Source of the DNA: Ekhidna sp.
GTDB taxonomy: Bacteria; Bacteroidota; Bacteroidia; Cytophagales; Cyclobacteriaceae
Assembly (NCBI GenBank): GCA_013214445.1
Contig: JABSPG010000031.1
Coordinates: 1-15,580, forward strand
Reading direction: 5' to 3'
Length of the DNA: 15,580 bases
Shown here: piece after piece, positions 1 to 8,048 of the stretch
Position numbering within the stretch: the first letter of the stretch is position 1
Layout: each line of letters opens with the position of its first letter
Notes under the pieces: generated by a model
The model's input: only the letters and a program-made list of their open reading frames with translations
Told to the model about the DNA's origin: nothing
Databases searched by the model: none
Made by a program: the position numbers and the translations under genes

Positions 1-787
1 CGATGGGTTGGAGTGTTAATTGCTCGAATCTCATCTCTTGATCATCTCCAAATTCGACAACTGTCGATTTTATCTTTCGAATGACATTGGAAACATCCGC
101 ATTGGTCTCTAGCTGAACATAAGCGAAATAATTGAACTGTCGCCAGTTACCGTTAAGACTTGCATAGGGCAATACCTCCTCAAGATTTTCGAAAGGAACT
201 ATGTAGTCCATCTGAAGATGACCATTTTCCGGAAGCGATTTAAAAACACCTACCACTTGATATTTCTTGTCGCTATTGATGGTGAGGACCTCTCCCATCG
301 GGTCTTTGTCCTTAAAAACCTTACGTGCCGCAAAATCCGAAATAAGAACAGAATTGTTCGGAAGCTTAGAGTCGATACTCCCATTCAATAGCTTAATGTC
401 CAGCATTTCATAAATGGACTGATCGGCTAGATAGACTTGATTCTCAGTGTAGGTAATATTTTCATAACTCACAGCTACTTTTTTGTCATAGGAGTATTCT
501 GTCAATCGTGCAAATTCAACAATCTCTGGAATATCTTTTTTCAGTTTTGGTGGTATAGGTGCTGCTACCTTTACCCAACCCTCGCCGGTTTCCATATTCC
601 CAACGACAATCCGGTGAAGTTGGGATTTGTTGCTATAATGAGTGTCATAACTAAGTTCATAGGCGACATGGAGATATGCCAATACACATGCTGAAATCCC
701 GATTGAAAGTCCAAGAGTGTTTAAAAATAAGGTGCTCTTGTTGCTCAAGAGAGACCTTATAGAAGTCAGAAAAGTGTTTTGCAACAT
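1..787 (-). CDS. ABC transporter permease, MacB/FtsX type (N-terminal part; 3' end runs off the window)
   Basis: My own translation of the minus strand from the ATG at 787 gives 262 codons without a stop before the window edge. The protein starts MLQNTFLTSIRSLLSNKS. A single membrane helix follows at about residues 18-42, containing the LGLSIGISAC motif seen at the same place in the two complete permeases at 2313 and 4774. Next comes an extracytoplasmic MacB-PCD-like domain with typical pieces (QVYLADQSIYEMLDI, NSVLISDFAARKVF, YQVVGVFKSLPENGHLQ). The visible part ends at LTLQPI, exactly where the paralogs continue with a DIH motif. Family knowledge: such proteins are non-canonical permeases of MacB-like ABC systems, which couple cytoplasmic ATP hydrolysis to periplasmic movements. 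The substrate cannot be told. The gene follows the thioredoxin-fold gene by 75 nt on the same strand and may be cotranscribed with it. The FtsX domains and second half lie outside the window. Confidence 0.9.
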   Translation of the reverse strand, partial: MLQNTFLTSIRSLLSNKSTLFLNTLGLSIGISACVLAYLHVAYELSYDTHYSNKSQLHRIVVGNMETGEGWVKVAAPIPPKLKKDIPEIVEFARLTEYSYDKKVAVSYENITYTENQVYLADQSIYEMLDIKLLNGSIDSKLPNNSVLISDFAARKVFKDKDPMGEVLTINSDKKYQVVGVFKSLPENGHLQMDYIVPFENLEEVLPYASLNGNWRQFNYFAYVQLETNADVSNVIRKIKSTVVEFGDDQEMRFEQLTLQPI

Positions 788-862
788 AGCTCAATTGATT
801 TGTTTCTTTCTCAAGGGACAAACCGAATTTGAAAATGTTGCAAGCTGTAAAGATGGAATATC

Positions 863-2029
863 TTATTTCTGAGAGAACTTCTTCAATTGATATTGATAAT
901 GAGCAGGGTCATCATTCAGCTCAATGGCCAATTCTAGCGCTTTTTTCTCTAATTCTATGGCTTTCATTCTATTTCCCAACTTGAATTGTAAAGATGCGTA
1001 GGTATCTATCCAGGACGGTTCTGGCTGAATATCCACTGCTTGCTTTGCCCATGTAGAAGCTATCTCTAGCTGATTCTTGTTATCGACAAACAAATAGAAT
1101 TTCCAAGCTAAGTCATTCAACTGTTCCGGATCATCTAATCCCGACATACCTACCAGGCTAATGGCGTTCTCGGCGTAAGAGATCCAATCCTCTGCGTATT
1201 CAGAATAATGAAGATTCATCATTGCCTGCAAAGTATCTGATCCAACGAAAGCAACATCCTTAATGGAATGAAGAAGGGATCTCATGCCAAAGTCATGCAG
1301 CTCCTCTGTCTCGAACACTTCCTGATATTGGGATAGGAATGTATCATACAGTTTAGCGTCCACTAGTTTTCTTCCTATTGTTTCATCAAATACCTCCTTG
1401 TGTTTCATCAAATATTGGAATTCACGACTGTAAATATCCCAATTGTATGAAGCGAAAATCTCCCAAGGAGTTTCCTTAAAAAGATCAGCCAAATCAACAT
1501 TCTCCAGATATCTTTTTGCCTCTTTCTCCGCATCCAGGCATACAATCTCTAAGGTTGCGAAGTAGTCTAATAGAAAATCTGTAGATCGCTCCCCCGCATC
1601 ATAAAGACTTTCCTTTTCACTCAGCAATCCCTTACCAGCCAATACATCTTCTCCTAGATTAAGAAATTCTGTAGCATCCATCGAACCACATCCCCTATGA
1701 ACAATATTGCCATTCCCATCCAGGAAAAGAAAAGTTGGAAATACTGCTACTTTGAATTCCTCAGCCACTTCCAAACCGGGGTATGCTTCCATATCCATCT
1801 GCACATTGATAAACTTGCTATTGTAGAAGTTGGCAACCTCCAAGTCAGCGAATGTGTACTCGCTCATCTCCTGGCAAGGCTCACACCATTCTGTATACGT
1901 ATTCAGAAAGATCAACTTTCCTTCTTTACGTGATTTCAGAATTAATTCACTCAATTCTGCACTTTCAAAACCTATTTGAGCAAAAAGCAGAGCAGGAAAT
2001 AGACAGATAACTAAAATGAGCTTTTTCAT
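863..2029 (-). CDS. Secreted thioredoxin-fold protein with helical C-terminal region
   Basis: I chose the ATG at 2029, which gives 388 aa. The longer reading to 2053 needs a TTG start and adds eight polar residues before an otherwise standard signal peptide (MKKLILVICLFPALLFAQ). Mature residues 20-135 form a thioredoxin-like domain: FLNTYTEWCEPCQEM holds a CEPC active site (C49, C52), and AVFPTFLFLDGNG supplies the cis-proline. This most resembles the Thioredoxin_7/DUF255-like secreted thioredoxins of Bacteroidota. The last ~240 residues are acidic, rich in aromatic residues and predicted helical. Near the end, WAKQAVDIQPEPSWIDTYASLQFKLG followed by MKAIELEKKALELA reads like TPR helices (given here in two pieces). 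Likely role, inferred: periplasmic disulfide reductase or isomerase with its own protein-binding module. It lies 75 nt upstream of the truncated permease gene and divergent from the tandem permeases. Partner and substrate are unknown. Confidence 0.88.
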   Translation of the reverse strand: MKKLILVICLFPALLFAQIGFESAELSELILKSRKEGKLIFLNTYTEWCEPCQEMSEYTFADLEVANFYNSKFINVQMDMEAYPGLEVAEEFKVAVFPTFLFLDGNGNIVHRGCGSMDATEFLNLGEDVLAGKGLLSEKESLYDAGERSTDFLLDYFATLEIVCLDAEKEAKRYLENVDLADLFKETPWEIFASYNWDIYSREFQYLMKHKEVFDETIGRKLVDAKLYDTFLSQYQEVFETEELHDFGMRSLLHSIKDVAFVGSDTLQAMMNLHYSEYAEDWISYAENAISLVGMSGLDDPEQLNDLAWKFYLFVDNKNQLEIASTWAKQAVDIQPEPSWIDTYASLQFKLGNRMKAIELEKKALELAIELNDDPAHYQYQLKKFSQK

Positions 2030-2066
2030 GTGATTGCTTTGGTTCCTTTTCAACGACGAAGTAAGC

Positions 2067-2092
2067 GTTATAGCTCATTCCAATATTGTCAA
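2067..2092 (-). promoter_or_regulatory. Weak candidate promoter of the thioredoxin-fold gene
   Basis: On the minus strand TTTTTTGACA (its TTGACA at 2092-2087) is followed by TATAAC at 2072-2067. The gap is 14 nt from TTGACA, or 17 nt counting from the Bacteroidota-style TTTG. Initiation would fall near 2060, about 30 nt before the ATG at 2029 but only a few nt before the TTG at 2053, which favours the ATG. The spacing is not ideal and the -7 box lacks the TTTG tail, so confidence is low. Confidence 0.25.
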
Positions 2093-2195
2093 AAAATAAT
2101 AGGTGCCAAGATCTGAAATCTCTCCTGAATTTGAAAGATTTCTGTGGCCTTGAAAACAATTTTAGAAGCAATGTAATGTTCGAAAGCTTTATATC

Positions 2196-2215
2196 ATTGT
2201 TCATATACGAACAAT
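2196..2215. promoter_or_regulatory. 20-bp near-palindrome, candidate regulator binding site
   Basis: ATTGTTC-ATATAC-GAACAAT: two 7-bp arms are perfect inverted repeats around a 6-bp centre that is itself nearly symmetric, so 18 of 20 positions are palindromic. It lies in the divergent gap between the thioredoxin-fold gene and the tandem permeases, 98 nt before the permease ATG. There is no T-run, and the AT-rich arms make a terminator unlikely. The geometry fits a dimeric helix-turn-helix regulator. The regulator is not encoded in this window. Confidence 0.5.
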
Positions 2216-2265
2216 TAGAGAAAGATAAAAAATAATAAATATTTAATAATCAGATAATTACATTT

Positions 2266-2285
2266 ATTGGCATACTCATTGGCAT
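2266..2285 (+). promoter_or_regulatory. ATTGGCAT direct repeat; degenerate sigma-54-like promoter candidate
   Basis: ATTGGCAT occurs at 2266-2273 and again at 2278-2285, a 12-bp period. Read as a sigma-54 promoter, TTGGCAT supplies the -24 element and TTGG sits exactly where TTGC (-12) is expected, with the correct 12-bp offset between the GG and the second pair. The mismatch is serious, because the -12 GC is almost invariant in known sites. Initiation would fall near 2293, about 20 nt before the permease ATG. Alternatively, the repeat could be a tandem binding site for another regulator. Confidence 0.3.
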
Positions 2286-2312
2286 GTATAAAACACCAAA
2301 ACCAAAATCGAC

Positions 2313-4769
2313 ATGCTGAAGAATTATTTGATCACAATCTTTCGCCAAATAAAAAACCATAAGATTTTTTCCTTCATCAACATCTTTGGTTTATCCTTAG
2401 GAATGGCTGCCTGCCTAGTCATTGCTCAATATGTCAATTTTCACACTTCCTTCGATTCATTTCATTCGAAGGCTGACAGAATCTACAGACTAGAATCCGA
2501 TGCGTACAAAAACGGCAAGCTAGTATCTCAATCAGTTACAGCAGCATCTCTATTGGGTGAAACCGCTCGTGATCAATCTCCGTCCATCCTGGAGGTCGCA
2601 CGATTCTATAATTTCAGCTACGCAAACTCATCTATCATATATACTGATGGCGATAATAAAACAAACTTTGAACAACAGCACGTTTACATAGCTGACCCTG
2701 GGGTTTTCAAGCTGTTCGATTTCGAATTTGAAGCAGGTAGCGCAGCGAAATTTGCTGAGCCTCAAAAAGCCATATTAACGCTTAGCGAGTCAAAGAAATT
2801 TTTTGATGATCCTGCAAAGGCCATAGGTAAGTCATTCACACTCAGCGGTAACAATGGCTCACACGATTATGAGTTGATCGGAGTATTAAAAGATATTCCA
2901 TCCAATTCTCACATCCAGTTTGGCTTGCTTCTTTCCTATCCAGCATTAGACAACTACTCTGACAGTCGAGACAGCTGGGTTGTAAACAGCATGATCACGT
3001 ATCTTCTACTAGAGAATCCCTCCAGACAGGAGCAGGCACTATCAGAAATTGTGCGACTTGATGAAGAAAATTCTAAAGCTGCATACGAAGCAAATGGGTT
3101 ATTCTTTGATTACTTCCTGCGACCTATTAAAGATATTCACCTCAACACAACTAATTCTTGGGCTTTCTCTGAAGGAGTAGACAGTAAGACAGTCATGGTC
3201 TTGAGCCTAATTGCAGTGATCATTTTGGTCATTGCATGGATAAACTACATGAATCTTTCTTTGGTCAGAACCATGGAAAGACTTAAAGAGATGGGTGTCA
3301 GAAAATGCATGGGGTCTACCATGCAACAGATTACTCAGCTTTTTGTACTAGAAGCATTTGTGATGAATCTGATAGCGTTTGGATTTGCCATCTTGCTTAC
3401 CCAAATAGGTGAAAAATACTTGATTGAAGTGACAGGACTGCCAGTATCGGCACTAATGGACCTGAAGGTTTTATCGCTCTTATTAGGACTAATTGCGATT
3501 GGCACACTACTTATCGGACTATACCCCTATATCCTGCTAAAGACGATGAATATTGTCAATATCTTGGTGGGAAATAGAGGTAAAGTAGGTGGTGTCAAAA
3601 TGAGAAAAACCATGGTACTTGTGCAGTTCATGATCACTTTCATCTTGATAGCCGGCACTGTGACGGTTTATAATCAAATCAACTATATGCGAGAAGCTGA
3701 TTTGGGAATTGATATTGAGAATATTTTGGTACTAAAGTCTCCTCCGGGTGACATTAGCCAAAAAGATCGCGAAGATGTCAAGCGATTTAGCACCTTAAAG
3801 ACTGAGTTACTGAAGCATACTGGAATCAGGGCAATAACAAATGCAGGGGAAATTCCTGGAGAACCCGTTGGATGGGCTACTAAAATCTACCTTAAAAATG
3901 ATTCGAAAGAAAACTCAGTACAAACTGGATTAGTCTCAATGGACCTAGACTTTCCAAAGTTTTTTGGTATCGATCTGGTTGCAGGCCGTGAACTTCAACG
4001 AGGAGATAGTCCCTGGAGTAAGGGAGATGTTGTGATCAATGAAAAACTAGCTGAAAGACTGGGATTTGATAACCCTGAAGATGCCGTCGGTGCAGAACTT
4101 TCTGGTTTCTACGCCCCTTTGACTGTAAGAGGTGTATTAGAAAATCATCACCAAACCTCCTTACACAATGATTATTCTCCTTTAGCCTATATCTTAAGTT
4201 CTTGGACAGAGTTTTACTTTGTCAAGTTGCAATTGGATGCATCATCCAATACGGATCGTTCAACTCAGCTTACCAACTTGGTACAAACTGTAAAAGCTGA
4301 ATGGGATGGCATTTTTACCGATTATCAACTGGATTACTTTTTCCTAGACCATGCATTTGATGCGCAGTATCAGGAAGATATACGGTTTGGGAAAATCTTC
4401 TCAAGTTTTTCTGGGATAGCAATCTTGATAGCCTGCCTAGGATTATTTGGTCTGACTTCTTTTAGTATTCAGCAGAGAACAAAGGAGATCGGCATACGGA
4501 AAGTCTTGGGTGCAAGTGCCAAAAACTTGATGATGCTTCTATCAAAAGAATACATGGTTTTAGTGATTGCGGCTTGTCTTTTGAGTTTGCCAGTTGCTTA
4601 CTTTATCATGCAAAACTGGTTGGAAGATTATACATTTAGGATAAATATTGGCTGGTGGTTTGTGGTGATACCAGTCCTATTTGTTGTAGGGCTTGCACTA
4701 TTGAGCATCAGTAGCAAGGTTATTTCGACGGTGAAGTCCGCTCCCGTTGACTCACTAAGAACTGAGTAA
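2313..4769 (+). CDS. ABC transporter permease, MacB/FtsX type, full length (818 aa)
   Basis: This is a full-length two-halved permease of the kind expanded in Bacteroidota. The N-terminal helix is at about residues 20-42 (INIFGLSLGMAACLVIAQY), followed by a periplasmic MacB-PCD-like domain to ~285 (FLRPIKDIHL near 269). The first FtsX domain has helices near 293-313, 343-363 and 386-408, with the cytoplasmic coupling motif KEMGVRKCMGS at ~325-335. A fifth helix at ~434-453 opens the second half, with a second periplasmic domain to ~690. The last FtsX domain has helices near 698-718, 749-768 and 780-800 and coupling motif KEIGIRKVLGAS. The coupling motifs normally contact an ATPase, so it should work with one encoded elsewhere. 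The start has an A-rich leader (ACACCAAAACCAAAATCGAC). The stop is 4 nt before the next permease, so the two form an operon. Substrate unknown. Confidence 0.93.
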   Translation: MLKNYLITIFRQIKNHKIFSFINIFGLSLGMAACLVIAQYVNFHTSFDSFHSKADRIYRLESDAYKNGKLVSQSVTAASLLGETARDQSPSILEVARFYNFSYANSSIIYTDGDNKTNFEQQHVYIADPGVFKLFDFEFEAGSAAKFAEPQKAILTLSESKKFFDDPAKAIGKSFTLSGNNGSHDYELIGVLKDIPSNSHIQFGLLLSYPALDNYSDSRDSWVVNSMITYLLLENPSRQEQALSEIVRLDEENSKAAYEANGLFFDYFLRPIKDIHLNTTNSWAFSEGVDSKTVMVLSLIAVIILVIAWINYMNLSLVRTMERLKEMGVRKCMGSTMQQITQLFVLEAFVMNLIAFGFAILLTQIGEKYLIEVTGLPVSALMDLKVLSLLLGLIAIGTLLIGLYPYILLKTMNIVNILVGNRGKVGGVKMRKTMVLVQFMITFILIAGTVTVYNQINYMREADLGIDIENILVLKSPPGDISQKDREDVKRFSTLKTELLKHTGIRAITNAGEIPGEPVGWATKIYLKNDSKENSVQTGLVSMDLDFPKFFGIDLVAGRELQRGDSPWSKGDVVINEKLAERLGFDNPEDAVGAELSGFYAPLTVRGVLENHHQTSLHNDYSPLAYILSSWTEFYFVKLQLDASSNTDRSTQLTNLVQTVKAEWDGIFTDYQLDYFFLDHAFDAQYQEDIRFGKIFSSFSGIAILIACLGLFGLTSFSIQQRTKEIGIRKVLGASAKNLMMLLSKEYMVLVIAACLLSLPVAYFIMQNWLEDYTFRINIGWWFVVIPVLFVVGLALLSISSKVISTVKSAPVDSLRTE

Positions 4770-4773
4770 CTGC

Positions 4774-7167
4774 ATGCTAAAAAACTACTTTATAATAGCT
4801 GTAAGAAGTCTGAAGGCCAGTCTAAGCTACAATTTGATCAATATTATTGGTCTTAGCTTAGGCCTTGCTTGTGCTCTGACTGTATTTACAATAATTGATT
4901 TTGAGTATTCTTTCGACAACTTCCATCGTAAATCTGAAGACACCTACCGAGTTACGCGAAAATTCAATGGAGACTATCCAGATTATGATGGAGTCGTCCC
5001 CTACCCACTGGGCCAAATGTTGCGAAATGAGGTCTCGGGAATAAAAGAACTTGTAGAATTTCACGGACCATCGGATGGAGAAATTTCCTTTACCGACTCA
5101 AATGGTCAATTTGCGATTTATGAAGAAGAAGACATTTTATGGACCACTTCTGAGTTTTTTGATGTTTTAGATTTCAAATTGATCTCGGGTAATAAAGAAG
5201 ATCTTGAAAACCCATTCAATGTATTCCTTACTCAGGGATTAGCACAAAAATACTTTCTAGGTGAAGAACCCGTAGGGAAAGTTATTAACATGGGCAATGA
5301 TGTCAATCTAACGGTCGTCGGTATCGTGGAAGACAGCCCTCAAAACACCAACTTACCTTTCAAAATGCTTCTTTCGCTTGCCACGCTGAAAGAAACGGAA
5401 AAACAGATATGGAAAAACTGGAACATGACATGGGGATATTCTGCTTATGTTATTCCGGAAGACGGAGCATCAATTAAAGAACTTGAAAAGCAGATTGATC
5501 AAGTCTATGATTCTTATGTCGAAGCAGAAGAAGGAGTCAAATCCAGTTTCATTCTGCAGCCTTTGATTGACATACATACTGATGAAAAATATGGGGATGG
5601 TAACCACTATGTCACTCCTTCCCTTCTGATTTATGCTTTCATTTTCTTAGCATCTCTCATTTTAGGCACCTCTTGTCTCAATTTCATCAACATAAATACC
5701 TCTATAGCTGTAAAAAGGTCAAAAGAGATTGGAATAAGAAAGACACTTGGTGGTCGCAGAGGTCAGCTATTTGTGCAGTTCCTTTTCGAAACGTTCATGA
5801 TCGTATGTTTTTCGATGATTCTGGCATTTTCAATTGGACAAATGCTCATCGATGGATTCAATAGTTCAATCACCATTGTCAATTACGATCTGACTTATGG
5901 ACTCAACGTAATCTATTTTGCCATAATCGCTGTTGTTTTTGTTACTATTCTAGCGGGTGCATACCCTGCCTTGATTCTATCAGGTTTTAAGCCTGTTGAT
6001 GCAATCAAAAACAGCATTACGCTCAAAAAAGGATCAGGCAGTTTTAATCTGCGCAGAGCGCTAATAATTACTCAGTTTTCTTTTACTTCCATATTAATCA
6101 TCTGCACGTTGATCGTTGCTGCACAAGTTGATCATCTAAAAAATAGAGATGCAGGATTTACTTCCAAAGGAGTATTCCTGTTAGATCTTCCTAGCGTATC
6201 CTATGAAAAGAAAGAAACATTTTTAGATATCCTGAAAAATCAAAAGTATGTATCGGAGGCTTCTTTGGCTTTCAGTGCCCCTCTTTCTGGATATGGCTGG
6301 AACAACACATTTGAGATACCAGGGCAAAAAACGAAAGAGAACCAGTCCTCCAGCCTAAAGTTCGTGGATGCAGGGTACTTGGATTTCTACGGCATAGAAC
6401 TATTGGCAGGTAAAAACCTGATCGAAGCAAAAGGAACAGACTCCTTAAAGAATGTGCTTATCAACAAACATATGGTTGGCTTTGTGGGCTGGAAATCCCC
6501 AGAAGATGCCATAGGAAAGACCATACATGTGAACAGGGATAAAATGAAAGTAGTAGGTGTCATCAGTGACTTTAACGTTTATGCACAAGCTGAAATTAGA
6601 CCTGTCATGTTGTATCACAGACCTGATATGATGAATCAGATATCCTTCCGCTTTAACGCAGAGGACCCCAGTCAATATTTTATGGCGGTGCAACAAGAAT
6701 TCCAAAAATTCTTTCCAAATGCGTTGTTTTCTTTCAGATCACTTCAAGATGATATCAATGAAGGTTTTGCTGTGGAAGAACTCTTTGCTAGAGTTGTTCA
6801 GTTCGTCTCTCTTTTATCCATTATTCTTAGCTGCATGGGTCTATATGGTTTGGTATCATTTATGGTAAATAAGCATGCAAAGACCATCGGTATTAGAAAA
6901 GTGTTTGGAGCTTCTGTAGCAAGCATATTATCGATTTTCACTAAGGAATACCTCCGATTAATAATCATCGCCTTTTTGATTGCCGCTCCTGTTTCCTATT
7001 TTCTGGTAGATATCTGGATGCAGGAATTTACCTACAGAATTACTATTGGGTCACTTTTTTTTATAATTGGCTTTTTTATTACGATATTGATCACACTTCT
7101 TACTGTAGGATATAGATCATGGAAGGCTGCAAAAGCTAATCCGATCCAATCGTTAAGGTATGAATAA
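4774..7167 (+). CDS. ABC transporter permease, MacB/FtsX type, full length (797 aa)
   Basis: This is a paralog of the upstream gene with the same architecture: MLKNYFIIAVRSLKAS, a helix at ~20-41 (INIIGLSLGLACALTVF), a periplasmic domain to ~280 ending in ILQPLIDIHT, then FtsX helices. Coupling motif KEIGIRKTLGG is at ~316-326, a mid-protein helix at ~429-447, a second periplasmic domain follows, and a final FtsX domain carries KTIGIRKVFGAS at ~702. The C-terminus NPIQSLRYE is the usual ending of this family. The ATG lies 4 nt after the previous stop, so the pair is very likely translated from one message and may form a heterodimeric permease; that is inference. An intrinsic terminator follows 30 nt after the stop, closing the unit. 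No ATPase or membrane-fusion gene is attached, and the transported or extruded compound cannot be deduced. Confidence 0.93.
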   Translation: MLKNYFIIAVRSLKASLSYNLINIIGLSLGLACALTVFTIIDFEYSFDNFHRKSEDTYRVTRKFNGDYPDYDGVVPYPLGQMLRNEVSGIKELVEFHGPSDGEISFTDSNGQFAIYEEEDILWTTSEFFDVLDFKLISGNKEDLENPFNVFLTQGLAQKYFLGEEPVGKVINMGNDVNLTVVGIVEDSPQNTNLPFKMLLSLATLKETEKQIWKNWNMTWGYSAYVIPEDGASIKELEKQIDQVYDSYVEAEEGVKSSFILQPLIDIHTDEKYGDGNHYVTPSLLIYAFIFLASLILGTSCLNFININTSIAVKRSKEIGIRKTLGGRRGQLFVQFLFETFMIVCFSMILAFSIGQMLIDGFNSSITIVNYDLTYGLNVIYFAIIAVVFVTILAGAYPALILSGFKPVDAIKNSITLKKGSGSFNLRRALIITQFSFTSILIICTLIVAAQVDHLKNRDAGFTSKGVFLLDLPSVSYEKKETFLDILKNQKYVSEASLAFSAPLSGYGWNNTFEIPGQKTKENQSSSLKFVDAGYLDFYGIELLAGKNLIEAKGTDSLKNVLINKHMVGFVGWKSPEDAIGKTIHVNRDKMKVVGVISDFNVYAQAEIRPVMLYHRPDMMNQISFRFNAEDPSQYFMAVQQEFQKFFPNALFSFRSLQDDINEGFAVEELFARVVQFVSLLSIILSCMGLYGLVSFMVNKHAKTIGIRKVFGASVASILSIFTKEYLRLIIIAFLIAAPVSYFLVDIWMQEFTYRITIGSLFFIIGFFITILITLLTVGYRSWKAAKANPIQSLRYE

Positions 7168-7197
7168 TGAGTACGCCCAATCACCTACTCTACTATG

Positions 7198-7227
7198 AAA
7201 GCCCTACCATTTTGGTAGGGTTTTTTA
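7198..7227 (+). terminator. Rho-independent terminator of the permease operon
   Basis: CCCTACCA (7202-7209), a three-base TTT loop, then TGGTAGGG (7213-7220) form a perfect 8-bp stem, immediately followed by six T's. The AAAG before the stem can also pair with the T-run. It lies 30 nt after the second permease stop. Confidence 0.9.
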
Positions 7228-7248
7228 TTGGTTCCAAGGATCGTTTTG

Positions 7249-7256
7249 TATTTTCG
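7249..7256 (+). promoter_or_regulatory. Candidate -7 box of the PlsC-like acyltransferase gene
   Basis: TATTTTCG matches the Bacteroidota TAnnTTTG box at all but one defined position. A TTG lies 18 nt upstream (7228-7230), a plausible -33 element directly after the terminator T-run. Initiation near 7263 would give a short leader before the ATG at 7273. Confidence 0.4.
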
Positions 7257-7272
7257 GCTTACAATTTCAAAA

Positions 7273-8013
7273 ATGCCAATGGCTAAGAGGAACATATTTG
7301 GACAGTCTATATGGCTAAAGCGAAAAATCTTTCAGTACGTGGGTAGAATGGTCCGGTGGTACTTGCTCGATCCTAATAAAGTGCTTATTTATGGAAGCGA
7401 AAAACTGACTAGCATTCCAGCACAAAACGTACTTTTTGTTTCCAATCATCAGACCATTTTCACAGATGTGATCACCATGTTTCACGCCATGTTTGCCAGC
7501 CTGAATGGCCAGATTGATTCCATTGATGACAGTAGTTACCTAAAGAATCCCAAAGTAAATGTCTACTACGTAGCAGCTAGGGAAACCATGGAAAAAGGCT
7601 TTTTACCAAAAGTACTAGCCCTAGCCGGCGCTGTAACTGTGGATCGTACCTGGAGAAAAGGGGAAGAAATGATTCAACGTGAAGTGAATCCGAATGATAC
7701 TAAATCCATAGGCATGGCCATAAAGGATGGTTGGGTGGTGACCTTCCCACAAGGGACTACTCGCAAAGGAGCGCCTGTGAGAAAAGGTACTGCTCACATG
7801 ATCAAACAGCACCAACCTATAGTGATTCCCGTACGAGTGGATGGTTTTCGAACCGCTTTCGACAAGACAGGTCTAAAGCGCCTACAAAAAGGCGTAGCAC
7901 TTTCTCTCTCCTTTGGGGAGCCTTTACAGATCGATTATGAGAATGATCCTATTGATTCTATTGTCCAAAAAATCGCCATTGGTATCGGAGAAGATCACCC
8001 TCTTGATAATTAG
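7273..8013 (+). CDS. Lysophospholipid (1-acylglycerol-3-phosphate) acyltransferase, PlsC-like
   Basis: Start chosen at the ATG at 7273 (246 aa; the next ATG at 7279 is equally possible). A reading from the TTG at 7228 would begin inside the terminator's tail, whereas 7273 is preceded by the A-rich CAATTTCAAAA. The LPLAT motifs appear in order: block I SNHQTIFTD (57-65), block II AVTVDRTWR (120-128), block III FPQGTTRKG (158-166), block IV PIVIPVRVDGFR. Expected role: acyl transfer to lysophosphatidate or a related lysolipid at the inner membrane, giving phosphatidate-type products. Oddities: His59 and Asp65 are separated by five residues, where HX4D is canonical, and FPEG has become FPQG. I recall similar NHQTYFAD-type motifs in other Bacteroidota, so this is probably a subfamily trait rather than a defect. 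Its exact lyso-substrate is uncertain; ornithine or amino-lipid acylation is an alternative. Confidence 0.82.
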   Translation: MPMAKRNIFGQSIWLKRKIFQYVGRMVRWYLLDPNKVLIYGSEKLTSIPAQNVLFVSNHQTIFTDVITMFHAMFASLNGQIDSIDDSSYLKNPKVNVYYVAARETMEKGFLPKVLALAGAVTVDRTWRKGEEMIQREVNPNDTKSIGMAIKDGWVVTFPQGTTRKGAPVRKGTAHMIKQHQPIVIPVRVDGFRTAFDKTGLKRLQKGVALSLSFGEPLQIDYENDPIDSIVQKIAIGIGEDHPLDN

Positions 8014-8032
8014 CCTTTTAGAATCCGAGACG

Positions 8033-8040
8033 TATCTTTG
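8033..8040 (+). promoter_or_regulatory. -7 promoter box of mtaB (near-leaderless)
   Basis: TATCTTTG is an exact match to the Bacteroidota TAnnTTTG box and ends only 8 nt before the mtaB ATG at 8049. Transcription would start within a couple of nucleotides of the start codon. No clear -33 TTTG is visible at the usual distance. Confidence 0.6.
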
Positions 8041-8048
8041 CGGCCTCT

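Noticed and set aside
437..694. 85-aa plus-strand reading frame
   Set aside because: It is antisense to the truncated permease, whose minus-strand translation is continuous and clearly a family member.
2030..2053. Longer N-terminus of the thioredoxin-fold protein from the TTG at 2053
   Set aside because: It adds eight polar residues before a normal signal peptide, and the ATG at 2029 fits both the signal peptide and the candidate promoter better.
7228..7272. TTG start for the PlsC-like acyltransferase
   Set aside because: The TTG lies directly behind the terminator T-run and before the candidate -7 box. The ATG at 7273 has an A-rich leader and begins the family-like part.
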